Of a stretch of 64,000 nucleotides of DNA, positions 1 to 8,827 are shown piece after piece. Below the pieces are notes generated by a model, which did not search any database, was not told the origin of the DNA, and saw only the letters and a program-made list of their open reading frames with translations. The DNA lies in the NCBI RefSeq assembly GCF_037969725.1, contig NZ_CP150203.1, positions 1,070,001 to 1,134,000 of the forward strand. Reading direction: 5' to 3'. This DNA is from Paenibacillus sp. FSL W8-0426 (GTDB lineage: Bacteria; Bacillota; Bacilli; Paenibacillales; Paenibacillaceae). The translations under genes were made by a program, and so were the position numbers. Position 1 is the first letter of the stretch. Every line of letters starts with the position of its first letter.

Positions 1-660
1 TTTGAATGGATTGTTAAGCGGACTAACGAGCTCCAGAGGGTACGCGACCGTTTCATTGCCGGAACCGCCTTCGGAACCGGAGGTCAGCGAATAGCCTGGC
101 AGCGCTTGGCCTGCTGCCGGCAGTCTGGCCGTATCTGAACCGTTATCAATGTAACCGACCCGAACCGTGCTGCCTGCTCCGACCTGCAGGGTGGCCAAAG
201 GAATGGCAACCTCGATGACGGAGGAATTGCGATAAAATTGGGAATTCGTCAATGTTGCGGCCGAATTCCAAACCCAATCGGTGCCGCTGCCGCCATAACG
301 GTATAGTCCTTGATTTTCAAGCAGCCATTCGACTCCGGTGGCCGCCCAGCCGGACGCTTGGTATCCTGTCGAGGCATCGTTATCGGCATTAATCCAGAAG
401 TTTCCCATAGTCGTACTCAAACCTGAGCCCTGAACGAGCAGGTACAAATTTGTCCCGTCATGGGTTGCTTTAAGCGTCTGAGCCGTGCCTGATTGGCTTG
501 CGAGCGCAGCAATTCCGCTCCAGTCGCTGACGTTGCCATCAATGGTGATCGTGGCGGCAGAAGCTTTTGGAGCAGCACCAGGCAAGAACAGGGTGAACAT
601 GAGAATGAGAGCAAAAACCAATCCGATGGTCCGTTTGCTTCGGTTGAACAATGTGTTCAT
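1..660 (-). CDS. Secreted protein with CBM9/DOMON-like carbohydrate-binding domain (partial, 3' end outside window)
   Basis: The reading frame starts at an ATG whose complement lies at 658-660, behind a TAGGAGG ribosome binding site, and stays open to the window edge (220 codons). Residues 1-35 form a signal peptide: basic MNTLFNRSKR, a hydrophobic core rich in L, F and V, then an AxA-type site near PKASA-A. The mature part begins TITIDGNVSDWSGIAAL, the usual opening of family 9-like carbohydrate-binding modules (a small DGxxxDW element), followed by DGTNLYLLVQG and NFWINADNDASTGYQ, typical strands of the same fold. In this family the domain is usually appended to larger cell-surface glycosidases or adhesins, so the missing C-terminus probably holds the main activity. 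It is divergent from the sugar operon at 1295. Confidence 0.75.
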   Translation of the reverse strand, partial: MNTLFNRSKRTIGLVFALILMFTLFLPGAAPKASAATITIDGNVSDWSGIAALASQSGTAQTLKATHDGTNLYLLVQGSGLSTTMGNFWINADNDASTGYQASGWAATGVEWLLENQGLYRYGGSGTDWVWNSAATLTNSQFYRNSSVIEVAIPLATLQVGAGSTVRVGYIDNGSDTARLPAAGQALPGYSLTSGSEGGSGNETVAYPLELVSPLNNPFK

Positions 661-834
661 GGTAAACCTCCTAATACGGAATGTAGGTTATTCGCTTACG
701 CTTTCTCGTCTTGATGTCGTTCATAAGGTGGGAAAAGTAGTTTGCTTCAGTCAAAAAAGGCGGAGGAATAGTGACGTTTCATGTCATGGTAATGGCAATC
801 ATAGGGGATGAGGCATGAAAAATTAAAATAAATG

Positions 835-1269
835 TTTGCGGCAAAAACATAAAATGATCGTTGCGATCGACGGGATCCACGTCTACATTGCATTATAGGG
901 GAAGACTGGAAGAGATTCAATCCAAAATTTCTCAAACTATTCATGTATTTTCCCTGAAAATGTAAGGTTGTTTTCGGAAAAGTGATGTATATATCAAAAG
1001 AAACATTGATTCAATTTTGCCGCAAAAATATTGGATTTCCCTTAAATTATATAATACAATAAATAAAATGTAAACGCTTAACACGCTATGAATAAACAAA
1101 TATCTTCCTGTGTTATTAATAAAATGATTGAATTTTATTGCCGCAAAGATAATTTAAAATTTAGCCAAAAACGATTGACAATCATTCTGAACTATTTTAC
1201 TATCGATACATATTCAATCCCTTGTTAGCTTTGTTGACATCATTATCGCTTTAAGGCTTTTGCCGCAAA
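835..1269. promoter_or_regulatory. Cluster of four TTTGCSGCAAA operators in a 634-bp divergent intergenic region
   Basis: The palindrome TTTGCSGCAAA occurs at 835-845 (G centre), 1016-1026 (C centre), 1259-1269 (C centre, 26 bp before the oxidoreductase ATG) and with one mismatch at 1137-1147. A fifth copy lies at 5773-5783 before the lacI gene. The form, a short palindrome around a central GC step, is typical of LacI-family operators. A cre-like sequence TGTAAACGCTTAAC at 1069-1082 suggests CcpA control as well. The rest of this AT-rich gap between 661 and 1294 shows no gene. Confidence 0.7.
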
Positions 1270-1294
1270 TTTATGAGTAACGGAGAGTGTGAGC

Positions 1295-2395
1295 ATGGAT
1301 AAGATAAAAATGGGTTTTATCGGCGTTGGGGATATGGGGTCGCATCATTGCATCGGTTTTGATCGGCTTGAGGAGAGCGAAGTCCGTTATGTTTGCGACA
1401 TGAACGAAGCGAATGTGGAGCGAACGCTGGCCGAGCTCAAACACAGCCGTCCGGTCGTGGTGAAGGATTATCGGGAATTGCTGCAAAAAGAAGATCTGGA
1501 TGCCGTCGTCATCAGTGTTCCCAACTATTTGCACCGGGAAGTTGCAGTAGCTTTCCTGGAGGCAGGCAAGCATGTATTTCTGGAAAAGCCGGTAGCCCAT
1601 ACGATCGAGGATTGCGATGCCATCATTCAGGCTGCCGAGACGGCAGGGCGCACGCTGCAGATCGGGCTGGTGTACCGATATTCCAATCTGTACCGACGGA
1701 TGGCGAGAGAACTGGAGAGCGGACGCCTTGGCGACGTGAAATTGATGTGGTGCAAGGAGTTTCGCGATCCTTTCCCGCCTGCGGACTGGTTCTACGACAA
1801 ATCCAAATCCGGCGGTGCGATCGTCGAGAAGGACTGCCACCATTTCGATATTTTCAATTGGATGATCCAGGCGAAGCCGGTACGCGTTTTTGCCTCCGGG
1901 GGACAACACGTTATGAAGCAGGGTGAGCCTAACTTGATTCGGAACTCTTACAGCCACTACGAGCCCAAAGAAATTTCGGATACATCGATCGTGGACCATG
2001 CCTTTATCACCATTGATTATGATAACGGCAGCAAGGCCAATCTGGGCCTGTGCATGTATTTGAAACCGCGAAATCTGATGGGTGAAGGACTTGAGATCGG
2101 CCTCATCGGAGAGAACGGCGGCCAGATGGTAGCCCGGAACGACAAAACGATTGATATCGTAGGAGGGCAGGACTGGACCAAAGACCATCTCGACATTGAC
2201 GTGGCTTCCGATTCCATCATGGGCGGGCATACGGGAGGGCAGACCCAGCGCATAGATTTTTTGAAATGCGTACGGGAAGGAAAGCAGCCGTTTGCCAGTG
2301 CGCAGGTCGGACGCGACGCTCTGTTGATTGCCCTCGCGGCAGAGAAATCGATCATTGAAGAACGGTATGTATACTTAGAAGAAATTTCCGGCTGA
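1295..2395 (+). CDS. Gfo/Idh/MocA family NAD(P)-dependent sugar oxidoreductase
   Basis: This 366-residue cytoplasmic dehydrogenase probably oxidises or epimerises a sugar or cyclitol brought in by the transporter encoded downstream. The N-terminus KMGFIGVGDMGSHH is a Rossmann dinucleotide-binding loop (GxGxxG variant); GKHVFLEKPVAHT near residue 90 is the EKP signature whose lysine is catalytic in this family. KDCHHFDIFNWM near residue 180 carries the D...H active-site pair. The ATG at 1295 is preferred over the in-frame GTG at 1289 because the CGGAGAG ribosome site at 1281-1287 is 7 nt before it. It is first of four co-directional genes, with the next start 11 bp after its stop. Confidence 0.85.
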   Translation: MDKIKMGFIGVGDMGSHHCIGFDRLEESEVRYVCDMNEANVERTLAELKHSRPVVVKDYRELLQKEDLDAVVISVPNYLHREVAVAFLEAGKHVFLEKPVAHTIEDCDAIIQAAETAGRTLQIGLVYRYSNLYRRMARELESGRLGDVKLMWCKEFRDPFPPADWFYDKSKSGGAIVEKDCHHFDIFNWMIQAKPVRVFASGGQHVMKQGEPNLIRNSYSHYEPKEISDTSIVDHAFITIDYDNGSKANLGLCMYLKPRNLMGEGLEIGLIGENGGQMVARNDKTIDIVGGQDWTKDHLDIDVASDSIMGGHTGGQTQRIDFLKCVREGKQPFASAQVGRDALLIALAAEKSIIEERYVYLEEISG

Positions 2396-2406
2396 GGGGT
2401 GTCATC

Positions 2407-3297
2407 ATGAATGGACTGAGAAAATATGACACGCTGCTGTTTTTCCTTTTCATCCTGCCCTGGATCATTGGGTTTATCACCTTTTTCATGATTCCTTTCG
2501 GAACCTCGGTTTTTTACGCGTTTACGGACGCGAGACTTCCCGGAGCCACTCAATACAATTTTGTCGGCTTTGACAATTTTATGCACATGATGGATGACCC
2601 CGTTTTTTTTAAAAGCTTGCTGAACACCCTCTATTTTGTCGGATTCGGCGTTCCCATCGTGACGGCGGGCATGCTTGGCCTGGCGATGCTGCTCAATTTC
2701 AATGTCAGAGGCATCGCGCTGTTCCGCACCTTCTTTTATTTGCCCACTTTAGTTCCCATCGTAGCCACGGTCATCATCTGGCGGCTCGTATTCAATTCCG
2801 AATTCGGCATTCTGAACGGCGTGCTCGGGGCGCTTGGCATGGGCAAAGTGGATTGGATCGGCGGCGAACATACGATCAAGCCCGTCATCATCATGCTGCA
2901 GGTCTGGATCTCCGGCAGCGGCGTACTCATTTTCCTGGCGGCGCTGAAAAACGTGCCCAAACATTTGTATGAAGCTGCGGCCATAGACGGCGCCAGAGGC
3001 GTTCGGCGTTTTTTTCACATTACCTTGCCGATGATCAGTCCCTCCATCCTGTTTGTTATCATCATTCAGACGATGTACAACTTTCAGATGTTCACGGAAG
3101 CGCTGCTGCTTTCCAAGGGAGGACCGAACTACGCTGCTTATACGTTTGTTTACAATATCTACAAATCAGCCTTCACCGACCTGAAGTTCAGCATGGCGAT
3201 GTCGCAGTCGATTTTCCTGTTCGCGCTGATCTCGCTGGCGACGCTGATCCTGATGAAAATTTCGAACCGCTTCGTCTACTACGAGGGAGAACGTTAG
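2407..3297 (+). CDS. Carbohydrate ABC transporter permease, MalF/UgpA type
   Basis: A 296-residue integral membrane permease of the CUT1 family. Six hydrophobic segments can be followed, the first at about residues 12-34 (LFFLFILPWIIGFITFFMI). The cytoplasmic EAA loop that docks on the ATPase is visible as EAAAIDGARGVRRFFHITLP near residue 190. The GAGGGGTG ribosome site overlaps the stop of the preceding oxidoreductase, so the two are translationally close. Together with the next permease and lipoprotein it forms an importer. No ATPase is encoded in this operon, so it presumably shares an MsmX/UgpC-type ATPase encoded elsewhere, as many Bacillus CUT1 systems do (family knowledge). Confidence 0.87.
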   Translation: MNGLRKYDTLLFFLFILPWIIGFITFFMIPFGTSVFYAFTDARLPGATQYNFVGFDNFMHMMDDPVFFKSLLNTLYFVGFGVPIVTAGMLGLAMLLNFNVRGIALFRTFFYLPTLVPIVATVIIWRLVFNSEFGILNGVLGALGMGKVDWIGGEHTIKPVIIMLQVWISGSGVLIFLAALKNVPKHLYEAAAIDGARGVRRFFHITLPMISPSILFVIIIQTMYNFQMFTEALLLSKGGPNYAAYTFVYNIYKSAFTDLKFSMAMSQSIFLFALISLATLILMKISNRFVYYEGER

Positions 3298-3309
3298 GAG
3301 GAGAGCAAT

Positions 3310-4143
3310 ATGAGCAGCCGCAAAATCGTGGCAAAAGCGTCCCAATATACATTGCTTATCGCAGCTTTAATGCTGTTTGCAGGACCATTGGTGTGGATGC
3401 TGTCGACCATGCTGAAAACCAAGGCTGAGACGTACAGGGTACCTCCTACGGTCTTGCCGGAGAAATTCAGTCTTGAAGCTTTTGAACGGTTGTTCGCCGT
3501 ACAGCCGATGATGTGGCACTGGATACAAAATTCGTTGTTCATCTCGTTTTTCGTTGCGGCGGGAGCTGTGGTGTCCAGTTCTCTTGTCGCTTACGGATTC
3601 TCGCGGTTTGCTACCAGATACCGGAATATTCTGTTTCCCATCGTGCTGGTCACGTTAATGATTCCCCCGTCCATCATGATGATCCCCTCATACGTCCTTT
3701 TTACCAAGCTGCATTGGATCGACACCTGGTTGCCGCTCATCGTTCCATCCTGGCTTGGCGGAGCCTATTACATTTTCCTGTTCCGGCAATTTTTCATGAC
3801 CATTCCCCAAGAGCTGGACGAGGCGACTTATCTCGACGGCGGCAATCGCTGGACGGTATACGCCAGAGTGATCATGCCGCTATCCAAACCGATTATCATG
3901 ACAACCATTATTTTTGCCTTCGTGAATTCCTGGCTCGATTTTCTGGGGCCGTTCCTTTATATCAAAAATGCGGAAATGTTCACGCTGAGCGTCGGACTGC
4001 AACTGCTGATCGGCCAGACCAGCCAAGATCTGCCCGCGCTTGCCGCGGGAGCATTCATCAGCATACTGCCGATTGGCCTGCTGTATCTGTTTGCGCAGCG
4101 TTATATCGTCGAGGGGGTGGTGCTGACGGGCACCAAGGGGTAA
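3310..4143 (+). CDS. Carbohydrate ABC transporter permease, MalG/UgpE type
   Basis: A 277-residue partner permease with six predicted membrane segments and the second EAA loop, DEATYLDGGNRWTVYARVIMP, near residue 175. The ribosome site is GGAGGAGAG at 3297-3305. The length and the short N-terminus before the first helix (LLIAALMLFAGPLVWML) fit the MalG type, and the gene order permease F, permease G, lipoprotein is a common Paenibacillus variant. The substrate cannot be read from the permeases. Confidence 0.87.
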   Translation: MSSRKIVAKASQYTLLIAALMLFAGPLVWMLSTMLKTKAETYRVPPTVLPEKFSLEAFERLFAVQPMMWHWIQNSLFISFFVAAGAVVSSSLVAYGFSRFATRYRNILFPIVLVTLMIPPSIMMIPSYVLFTKLHWIDTWLPLIVPSWLGGAYYIFLFRQFFMTIPQELDEATYLDGGNRWTVYARVIMPLSKPIIMTTIIFAFVNSWLDFLGPFLYIKNAEMFTLSVGLQLLIGQTSQDLPALAAGAFISILPIGLLYLFAQRYIVEGVVLTGTKG

Positions 4144-4211
4144 ACGAACTGTCGGTTTTCCGGTTTTTGCATCGCCATGACTTTTCGATTAGACGTAAAG
4201 GGGAGTTGTAT

Positions 4212-5555
4212 ATGAGAACAAAGGGCAAACGGCTGTTTAATGTGTGGGCACTTGTGCTGGCGGCGATGATGGTCATCAGTGGATGTGGAAGCGGGGGATC
4301 TTCCGAATCCGGGAGTTCTGCCGAAGGCGGCGGCACTCCGGGCGAACCTGTAACGATAACGTACTCCCAGTGGGGAACGGCAGAAGAGCTGCACCGGACG
4401 CAGGAACTTCTGGATCAATTCATGAAGGCGAATCCGGATGTGAAGGTCAAGCTGGAGGGCAAGGATTGGGGCAGCTATTGGGATGGGTTGACGGCGAATG
4501 CAGCCGGGGGCACGCTCCCCGACGTGTTCAAAACCAGTTACGCCTACGTGGAGAAATACGCCGAGCTGGGTATTTTTAAGGAATTGGACGGACTGCTCGC
4601 CGAGAACGGGTTCGATCTGAACAATGTGGACAAAAGCCTGCTGGGGCTTCACCAATATCAGGGCAAACAAGTATCTTTGCCGATCGATGCCAATGTCATC
4701 GTATGGTATTACAACAAAGACATGTTTGAGGACCCTGCGACGAATCCTCAGCAAGCAGCGGTACCGTCACTTGAACCGACGTGGGATGAAATTGCTGATA
4801 TAGCCACCAAAATGACGCTGGACAAAAACGGGAAAACTGCGGCCGAATCAGGGTTCGATGCCAACAACATTGTACAGTGGGGCATGTCCGTTTCGCCAGG
4901 GTCGACGATGGACTGGTTCCTGGAGCCTGAGCTGTGGTCCAACGGCGCGAAGCTGGTGAATGACGACGGTTCCCTTGCCCTGGATACACCGGAAGCGAAG
5001 GAAGTGCTGAATTATTTCATCGATCTGACCAAAAACAAAAAAATCAACACCACCCCTGCTCAGATTGAAGGGTTGGGAGGCCAGGTCAACCTGGCGATCA
5101 CCACGGCAAAGGTGGCGATGAATCCGGGCGGAAGCTGGAACACCACCAACTATCAGGAGGCCGGAGTGAACTACGGCATTTCGTATTTGCCGAAATTCAA
5201 AACGAATCAGACCGTGGTTCAACCGGCAGGCATTGCGATCAGCGCGAACACCGCGCATGAAGAGGCCGCCTATAAATTGCTCGCATGGCTTGCCGGCCCG
5301 GACGGACAGACCGAACTGGCGAAGCAAGGATACTCCATTCCGGCGAATAAAGCGGCAGCGGATGCGTATATCGCCACCGTCGGAGAAGACAATAAGATAT
5401 TCCTGGATGCACAGCAGTACGGCATCGTTTCGCCGTTCACCACGAAGAAAACCGATCTGGTATGGACATATGGCGAACAGTCGCTGAAGCTCCCCCTTGC
5501 AGGGGAAGGCGACTTGGATGCGGCGCTTCAGGATCTGGCGTCCAAGATGCAATAA
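4212..5555 (+). CDS. Sugar-binding lipoprotein of CUT1 ABC importer
   Basis: A 447-residue extracellular solute-binding protein. The frame is open far upstream inside the permease gene, but the real start is the ATG at 4212, 5 nt after AGGGGAG, because it begins the lipoprotein signal MRTKGKRLFNVWALVLAAMMVISGC with the lipobox ISGC (Cys25). A Gly/Ser-rich linker follows, then the family 1 binding fold, with YSQWGT, LPDVFKTSY and AMNPGGSWNT typical of sugar-binding proteins. It would capture the sugar outside and hand it to the permeases at 2407 and 3310. The substrate is unknown; the linked Gfo/Idh/MocA enzyme points to a sugar needing oxidation or a sugar acid. Confidence 0.87.
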   Translation: MRTKGKRLFNVWALVLAAMMVISGCGSGGSSESGSSAEGGGTPGEPVTITYSQWGTAEELHRTQELLDQFMKANPDVKVKLEGKDWGSYWDGLTANAAGGTLPDVFKTSYAYVEKYAELGIFKELDGLLAENGFDLNNVDKSLLGLHQYQGKQVSLPIDANVIVWYYNKDMFEDPATNPQQAAVPSLEPTWDEIADIATKMTLDKNGKTAAESGFDANNIVQWGMSVSPGSTMDWFLEPELWSNGAKLVNDDGSLALDTPEAKEVLNYFIDLTKNKKINTTPAQIEGLGGQVNLAITTAKVAMNPGGSWNTTNYQEAGVNYGISYLPKFKTNQTVVQPAGIAISANTAHEEAAYKLLAWLAGPDGQTELAKQGYSIPANKAAADAYIATVGEDNKIFLDAQQYGIVSPFTTKKTDLVWTYGEQSLKLPLAGEGDLDAALQDLASKMQ

Positions 5556-5640
5556 TCAGATCGTGATGAAACTATTCGTTCAGGAGTAAATATGGGATTG
5601 GATTCAAATGTATCGATGTAGGCAAAAATACTGGAATAAG

Positions 5641-5675
5641 CGGCAGTCCCGGGTCCGACCCGGGCTGCCGTCTTC
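5641..5675 (+). terminator. Terminator after the sugar ABC operon
   Basis: The stem CGGCAG-T-CCCGGGTC pairs with GACCCGGGCTGCCG (one bulged T), followed by TCTTCATTT. It separates the binding-protein gene from the lacI gene. The T-tract is weak, so some read-through into lacI is possible. Confidence 0.65.
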
Positions 5676-5772
5676 ATTTGCGAGAAACGGTTCCGTTGCT
5701 TGTGGGGACGCGAGCCATGGTGGCATGCATGACGTCACGTTGACTTCTTTCAAACTGAAATATAAGATTAAA

Positions 5773-5783
5773 TTTGCCGCAAA
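5773..5783. promoter_or_regulatory. TTTGCCGCAAA operator upstream of lacI
   Basis: An exact copy of the palindrome found upstream of the 1295 operon, 90 bp before the lacI start. This supports autoregulation by the LacI protein and its control of both transcription units. Confidence 0.65.
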
Positions 5784-5862
5784 TTTGTGTTAAAATGGAC
5801 AAAATTGCCCCAATCGAGTTGGGGCTTGAAATAGAATGACAGATGAAGGGTTGGGACTTCAC

Positions 5863-6909
5863 ATGGCTAGATTGAAGGATATTGCAGACCGGGTGGGCGT
5901 TTCGATCTCTACCGTTTCACGCGTGATGAAGAACGACGCGAACCGTTCCGTCAGTGATGAAACCCGTAAAAAAATATGGGATGCGGCAGAGGAACTCGGA
6001 TACCGTTCGCAGCGACCTGCCAAGAAAAAAAAGCTGGAGCCCAAAACGGCGTATGCGATCGGTTGCGTGGTTGCGATGCCGCAAAATAAATATAACAGTC
6101 CGTATTTTTCGGTCATTATGGAAGGCATTGAGAAACAGCTGACAGATCTGGGCATGAGACTGGAGTTCGTGTACAGCATTGAGAAGGATGGAGATACGCT
6201 GCAAATGCAGGCTTTGGTCAAGGAGCATCGGATTGACGGCATGATCGTCGTAGAACGGATCGACCCTGAAGCCTACCGCTGGATCAAGGCTAATGTTCGT
6301 TCGGTGGTCGGAGTGGATATCACCGATCCGGATATTCCGGTCGTTGGTTACGATCGGGAAGCGGCGGCCAGGGAAGCCGTCAAACACCTGATCGACCAGG
6401 GACATCGGCAGATTGCGTATATCGGGGGAGCGGAGTACAAAAATGATTTTCGCGCGGAAAAACGTTTCCTTGGTTATCGGCGCGCCATGCAGGAAGCCGG
6501 TTTGACGATTGATGATGATTGGGTCATCGATGTGAAATGGGATGTATCGCTCAGTTACGAACTGACCAAAAAGGCGTTTGCCAACAATGCGGGCAAGCCA
6601 ACCGCCATTTTTGCTGCCAGCGACATGATGGCTATTGCAGCCATGCGAGCGGCTACGGAACAGGGTCTCCGGATTCCGGATGACATTGCTTTTTTTGGCG
6701 TGGACAACATCGAAATCTCCGAATTCACCTCGCCTCCGTTGTCCACGATCCACGTACCCAAGCTGGAAATGGGCATGTTCGCCGTGAAACAGCTGCTCGA
6801 CTATTTGGAGCATCAATACGAAGTAGCCGTGAAAATGATCATTCCGTATCGCTGCATATTTCGGCAGTCTTCGAACGGTAAACGCGATCATTCTTCTTCG
6901 ACGATTTAG
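5863..6909 (+). CDS. LacI family transcriptional regulator of the 1295-5555 sugar operon
   Basis: A 348-residue repressor. The N-terminus MARLKDIADRVGVSISTVSRVMKND is the classic LacI helix-turn-helix plus hinge start, so the ATG at 5863 is preferred over the in-frame ATG at 5836. The rest is a periplasmic-binding-protein-like effector domain with IDGMIVVERIDPEAYRW, GHRQIAYIGGAEYK and PDDIAFFGVDNIEISEFTSPPLSTI, the last being the conserved dimer and effector segment. It sits just downstream of the ABC operon, and the same TTTGCSGCAAA palindrome lies before both, so it most likely represses both until its sugar ligand binds. Confidence 0.87.
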   Translation: MARLKDIADRVGVSISTVSRVMKNDANRSVSDETRKKIWDAAEELGYRSQRPAKKKKLEPKTAYAIGCVVAMPQNKYNSPYFSVIMEGIEKQLTDLGMRLEFVYSIEKDGDTLQMQALVKEHRIDGMIVVERIDPEAYRWIKANVRSVVGVDITDPDIPVVGYDREAAAREAVKHLIDQGHRQIAYIGGAEYKNDFRAEKRFLGYRRAMQEAGLTIDDDWVIDVKWDVSLSYELTKKAFANNAGKPTAIFAASDMMAIAAMRAATEQGLRIPDDIAFFGVDNIEISEFTSPPLSTIHVPKLEMGMFAVKQLLDYLEHQYEVAVKMIIPYRCIFRQSSNGKRDHSSSTI

Positions 6910-6966
6910 GCGGTGTGCGGGATACGCCAGCTTGGCATCGTTCATTGGTTTGAAACGCATTATCCA

Positions 6967-7010
6967 GAAACGAGCTTTTTGCCCGGGGGCAGGAAGCTCG
7001 TTTCTTCTTA
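6967..7010. terminator. Bidirectional terminator between lacI and araC genes
   Basis: A perfect 11-bp stem, GAAACGAGCTT (6967-6977) with AAGCTCGTTTC (6994-7004), followed by TTCTT. It lies between convergent genes and can serve both. Confidence 0.75.
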
Positions 7011-7035
7011 TGAGGCGCCTTAAGATCGGCCTCTT

Positions 7036-7941
7036 TTACAGCATTCTGGACAGCTTCCGGTATTCGCGGGGAGAGATGCCCTCGTGTTTGGTGAACAGGC
7101 GGCTGAAATAGTGAATGTCCGGATAGCCGCTTCGGGCGCCGACCATTTCGATGGAGTCGTCGGTTTCCCGCAGCAGCCTGCGCGCCTCGCGCAAACGGAT
7201 GGACTGGATATATTCGTTAGGGGGAATCCCGGCCACTTGTCGGAACAATTTGGCCATATGATCCACGCTCAGGTTCAATTGTTTGGCCATGCCGGTATTG
7301 GTCCACTTTTCTTCGGGACTCGTCTCGATCTGTTTCATGATCTCCAACAGCTTGTCGTCATGAACGGATGCGTGGCGGGGTGCGCTAACCCAGGATGAAC
7401 GGAGCAATTGGGTCAACAATTGCAGCATCAATGCTTTGCATGCCAGCTCATAACCCGGGGGACGCATCGTGAATTCATGCACAAGTTGCTCCATAAGCTG
7501 TACTGCGTAAGGAGAGGGAGTATAAATGGGAGTCGAAGATAACGGTTTCATCCCTTCGGCGCAGGCTTCCGCCGCGAACTTGTGGGCCTGCACGTTCTCT
7601 TCGTTTACGACCATGTCGGCTTCGGTCTGGATGGTCGATTCATTGAAGAAATCAAAGTGAATGCCAATGAAGCGTGCCTCGGGGCTGGAGACGACTTCGT
7701 TCTGGTGGTGGATGCCTGAAGGCAAGACGATGAGTTGTCCCGCTGTCAGCGCATAACGTTGATCATACATATAGGTTGCTGCCTCGCCCTGGCTTACATA
7801 CAGCAGCTCGAAATCGTACAGCCGCCGTTTCGCCAGCTTGCCCGGGGGCAGGCTCTGGAACTGGGCATAGTGGACGCTGGGAGACCACTCCCCGTAATTC
7901 GCGATGCGTTTCAGCGGATAACCATTTGGTTGGGGAGGCAT
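7036..7941 (-). CDS. AraC family transcriptional regulator with N-terminal cupin
   Basis: A 301-residue regulator. The start chosen is the ATG at 7941 with GAAAGGAGAAC 6 nt before it; the frame extends upstream without a better ribosome site. The N-terminal half has a cupin-like sensor (LYVSQGEAATYMYDQRYALTAGQLIVLPSGIHH). The C-terminal about 100 residues hold the double helix-turn-helix: NTGMAKQLNLSVDHMAKLFRQ and DSIEMVGARSGYPDIHYFSRLF, ending SPREYRK. It is divergent from the three-gene carbohydrate operon at 8125-10744 and probably activates it in response to a sugar. Confidence 0.85.
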   Translation of the reverse strand: MPPQPNGYPLKRIANYGEWSPSVHYAQFQSLPPGKLAKRRLYDFELLYVSQGEAATYMYDQRYALTAGQLIVLPSGIHHQNEVVSSPEARFIGIHFDFFNESTIQTEADMVVNEENVQAHKFAAEACAEGMKPLSSTPIYTPSPYAVQLMEQLVHEFTMRPPGYELACKALMLQLLTQLLRSSWVSAPRHASVHDDKLLEIMKQIETSPEEKWTNTGMAKQLNLSVDHMAKLFRQVAGIPPNEYIQSIRLREARRLLRETDDSIEMVGARSGYPDIHYFSRLFTKHEGISPREYRKLSRML

Positions 7942-8124
7942 GGAAGGTTCTCCTTTCAGGATAAATTGGTGATAAAAAAATAGGCTGGAATTCAAACGGA
8001 ATCGTGCAAAAAATCTCTTGATTCCCTAAATAAAAAATGGTGCGGAACATCTATAATACAAGTATTATCACATGTTTGATGAAGAGAAACAATGTCACGG
8101 ATTTATTTAAAAAGGGGATGAGGC

Positions 8125-8772
8125 ATGGTGGGCTTCCCGGTAGTCGCATCCAGATATGTCTATTGCTGCAGACGATTGGAGAACACCTTGTTCCAAAGCG
8201 GCCCTCCCGTTGTGAGGGACTGGGAACGGTGCGAACCGCTGGAACTGGTGGATACGGTGACTGGCAAGCCTGCGCGTCAGTCTACGGAAGTGCGCATGGG
8301 CTGGAGTCCCGAGTATTTGCATATCCGGTATGTGTGCGAGGATGATCATGTCGTTTCCGATTTCGCGGAACGTGATCAGCCGCTCTACGAGCAGGATGTG
8401 GTCGAACTGTTCATTGATGAACAGGGAGACGGCAAGCAATACATGGAACTGGAGGTCAGTCCGCGCAACGTTGTGTTTGATGCGTTCATTCGTCATGAAG
8501 GTGTGGCTTCAGGGATAAGAGCGGATATGAACTGGAGCATGGAGGGAATTCAGACGACGGTGGAGTCGGATGATCGCGGCAATTTGGTGTATTCGATCCA
8601 TATTCCTGCCAGCAATTTCGAGTCACCTTTAATGGAAGGGACGTGTTGGAGAGTTAACATGTACCGCATTGACGAGGATATACGGGGAACGAGGGAGTAT
8701 CAGGCCTGGCAGCCTACCGGCGCCGTCAATTTTCATTTGCCTGATCGATTCGGCTTTGTTCGATTCGTATGA
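8125..8772 (+). CDS. Cytoplasmic CBM9-like carbohydrate-binding protein
   Basis: A 215-residue protein without a signal peptide, placed behind AAAGGGGATGAGGC. The fold is that of a family 9-like module: DTVTGKPARQSTEVRMGWSPEYLHIRYVCEDDHV, QDVVELFIDEQGDGKQYMELEVSPRNVVFDAF and YSIHIPASNFE are the recurrent strands. Such stand-alone modules occur beside sugar isomerases and oxidoreductases, as here with the genes at 8828 and 9731. The exact role, binding an intracellular oligosaccharide or acting as an accessory subunit, is not established. Confidence 0.7.
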   Translation: MVGFPVVASRYVYCCRRLENTLFQSGPPVVRDWERCEPLELVDTVTGKPARQSTEVRMGWSPEYLHIRYVCEDDHVVSDFAERDQPLYEQDVVELFIDEQGDGKQYMELEVSPRNVVFDAFIRHEGVASGIRADMNWSMEGIQTTVESDDRGNLVYSIHIPASNFESPLMEGTCWRVNMYRIDEDIRGTREYQAWQPTGAVNFHLPDRFGFVRFV

Positions 8773-8827
8773 CGATCCAATCGTAAGGCCGCCGTTATTT
8801 GCATCAATTACAGGAGGGGATTGGGGT

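Noticed and set aside
3513..4211. 233-codon N-terminal extension of the sugar-binding lipoprotein
   Set aside because: It overlaps the permease gene in another frame and would bury the lipoprotein signal; the ATG at 4212 has a good ribosome site.
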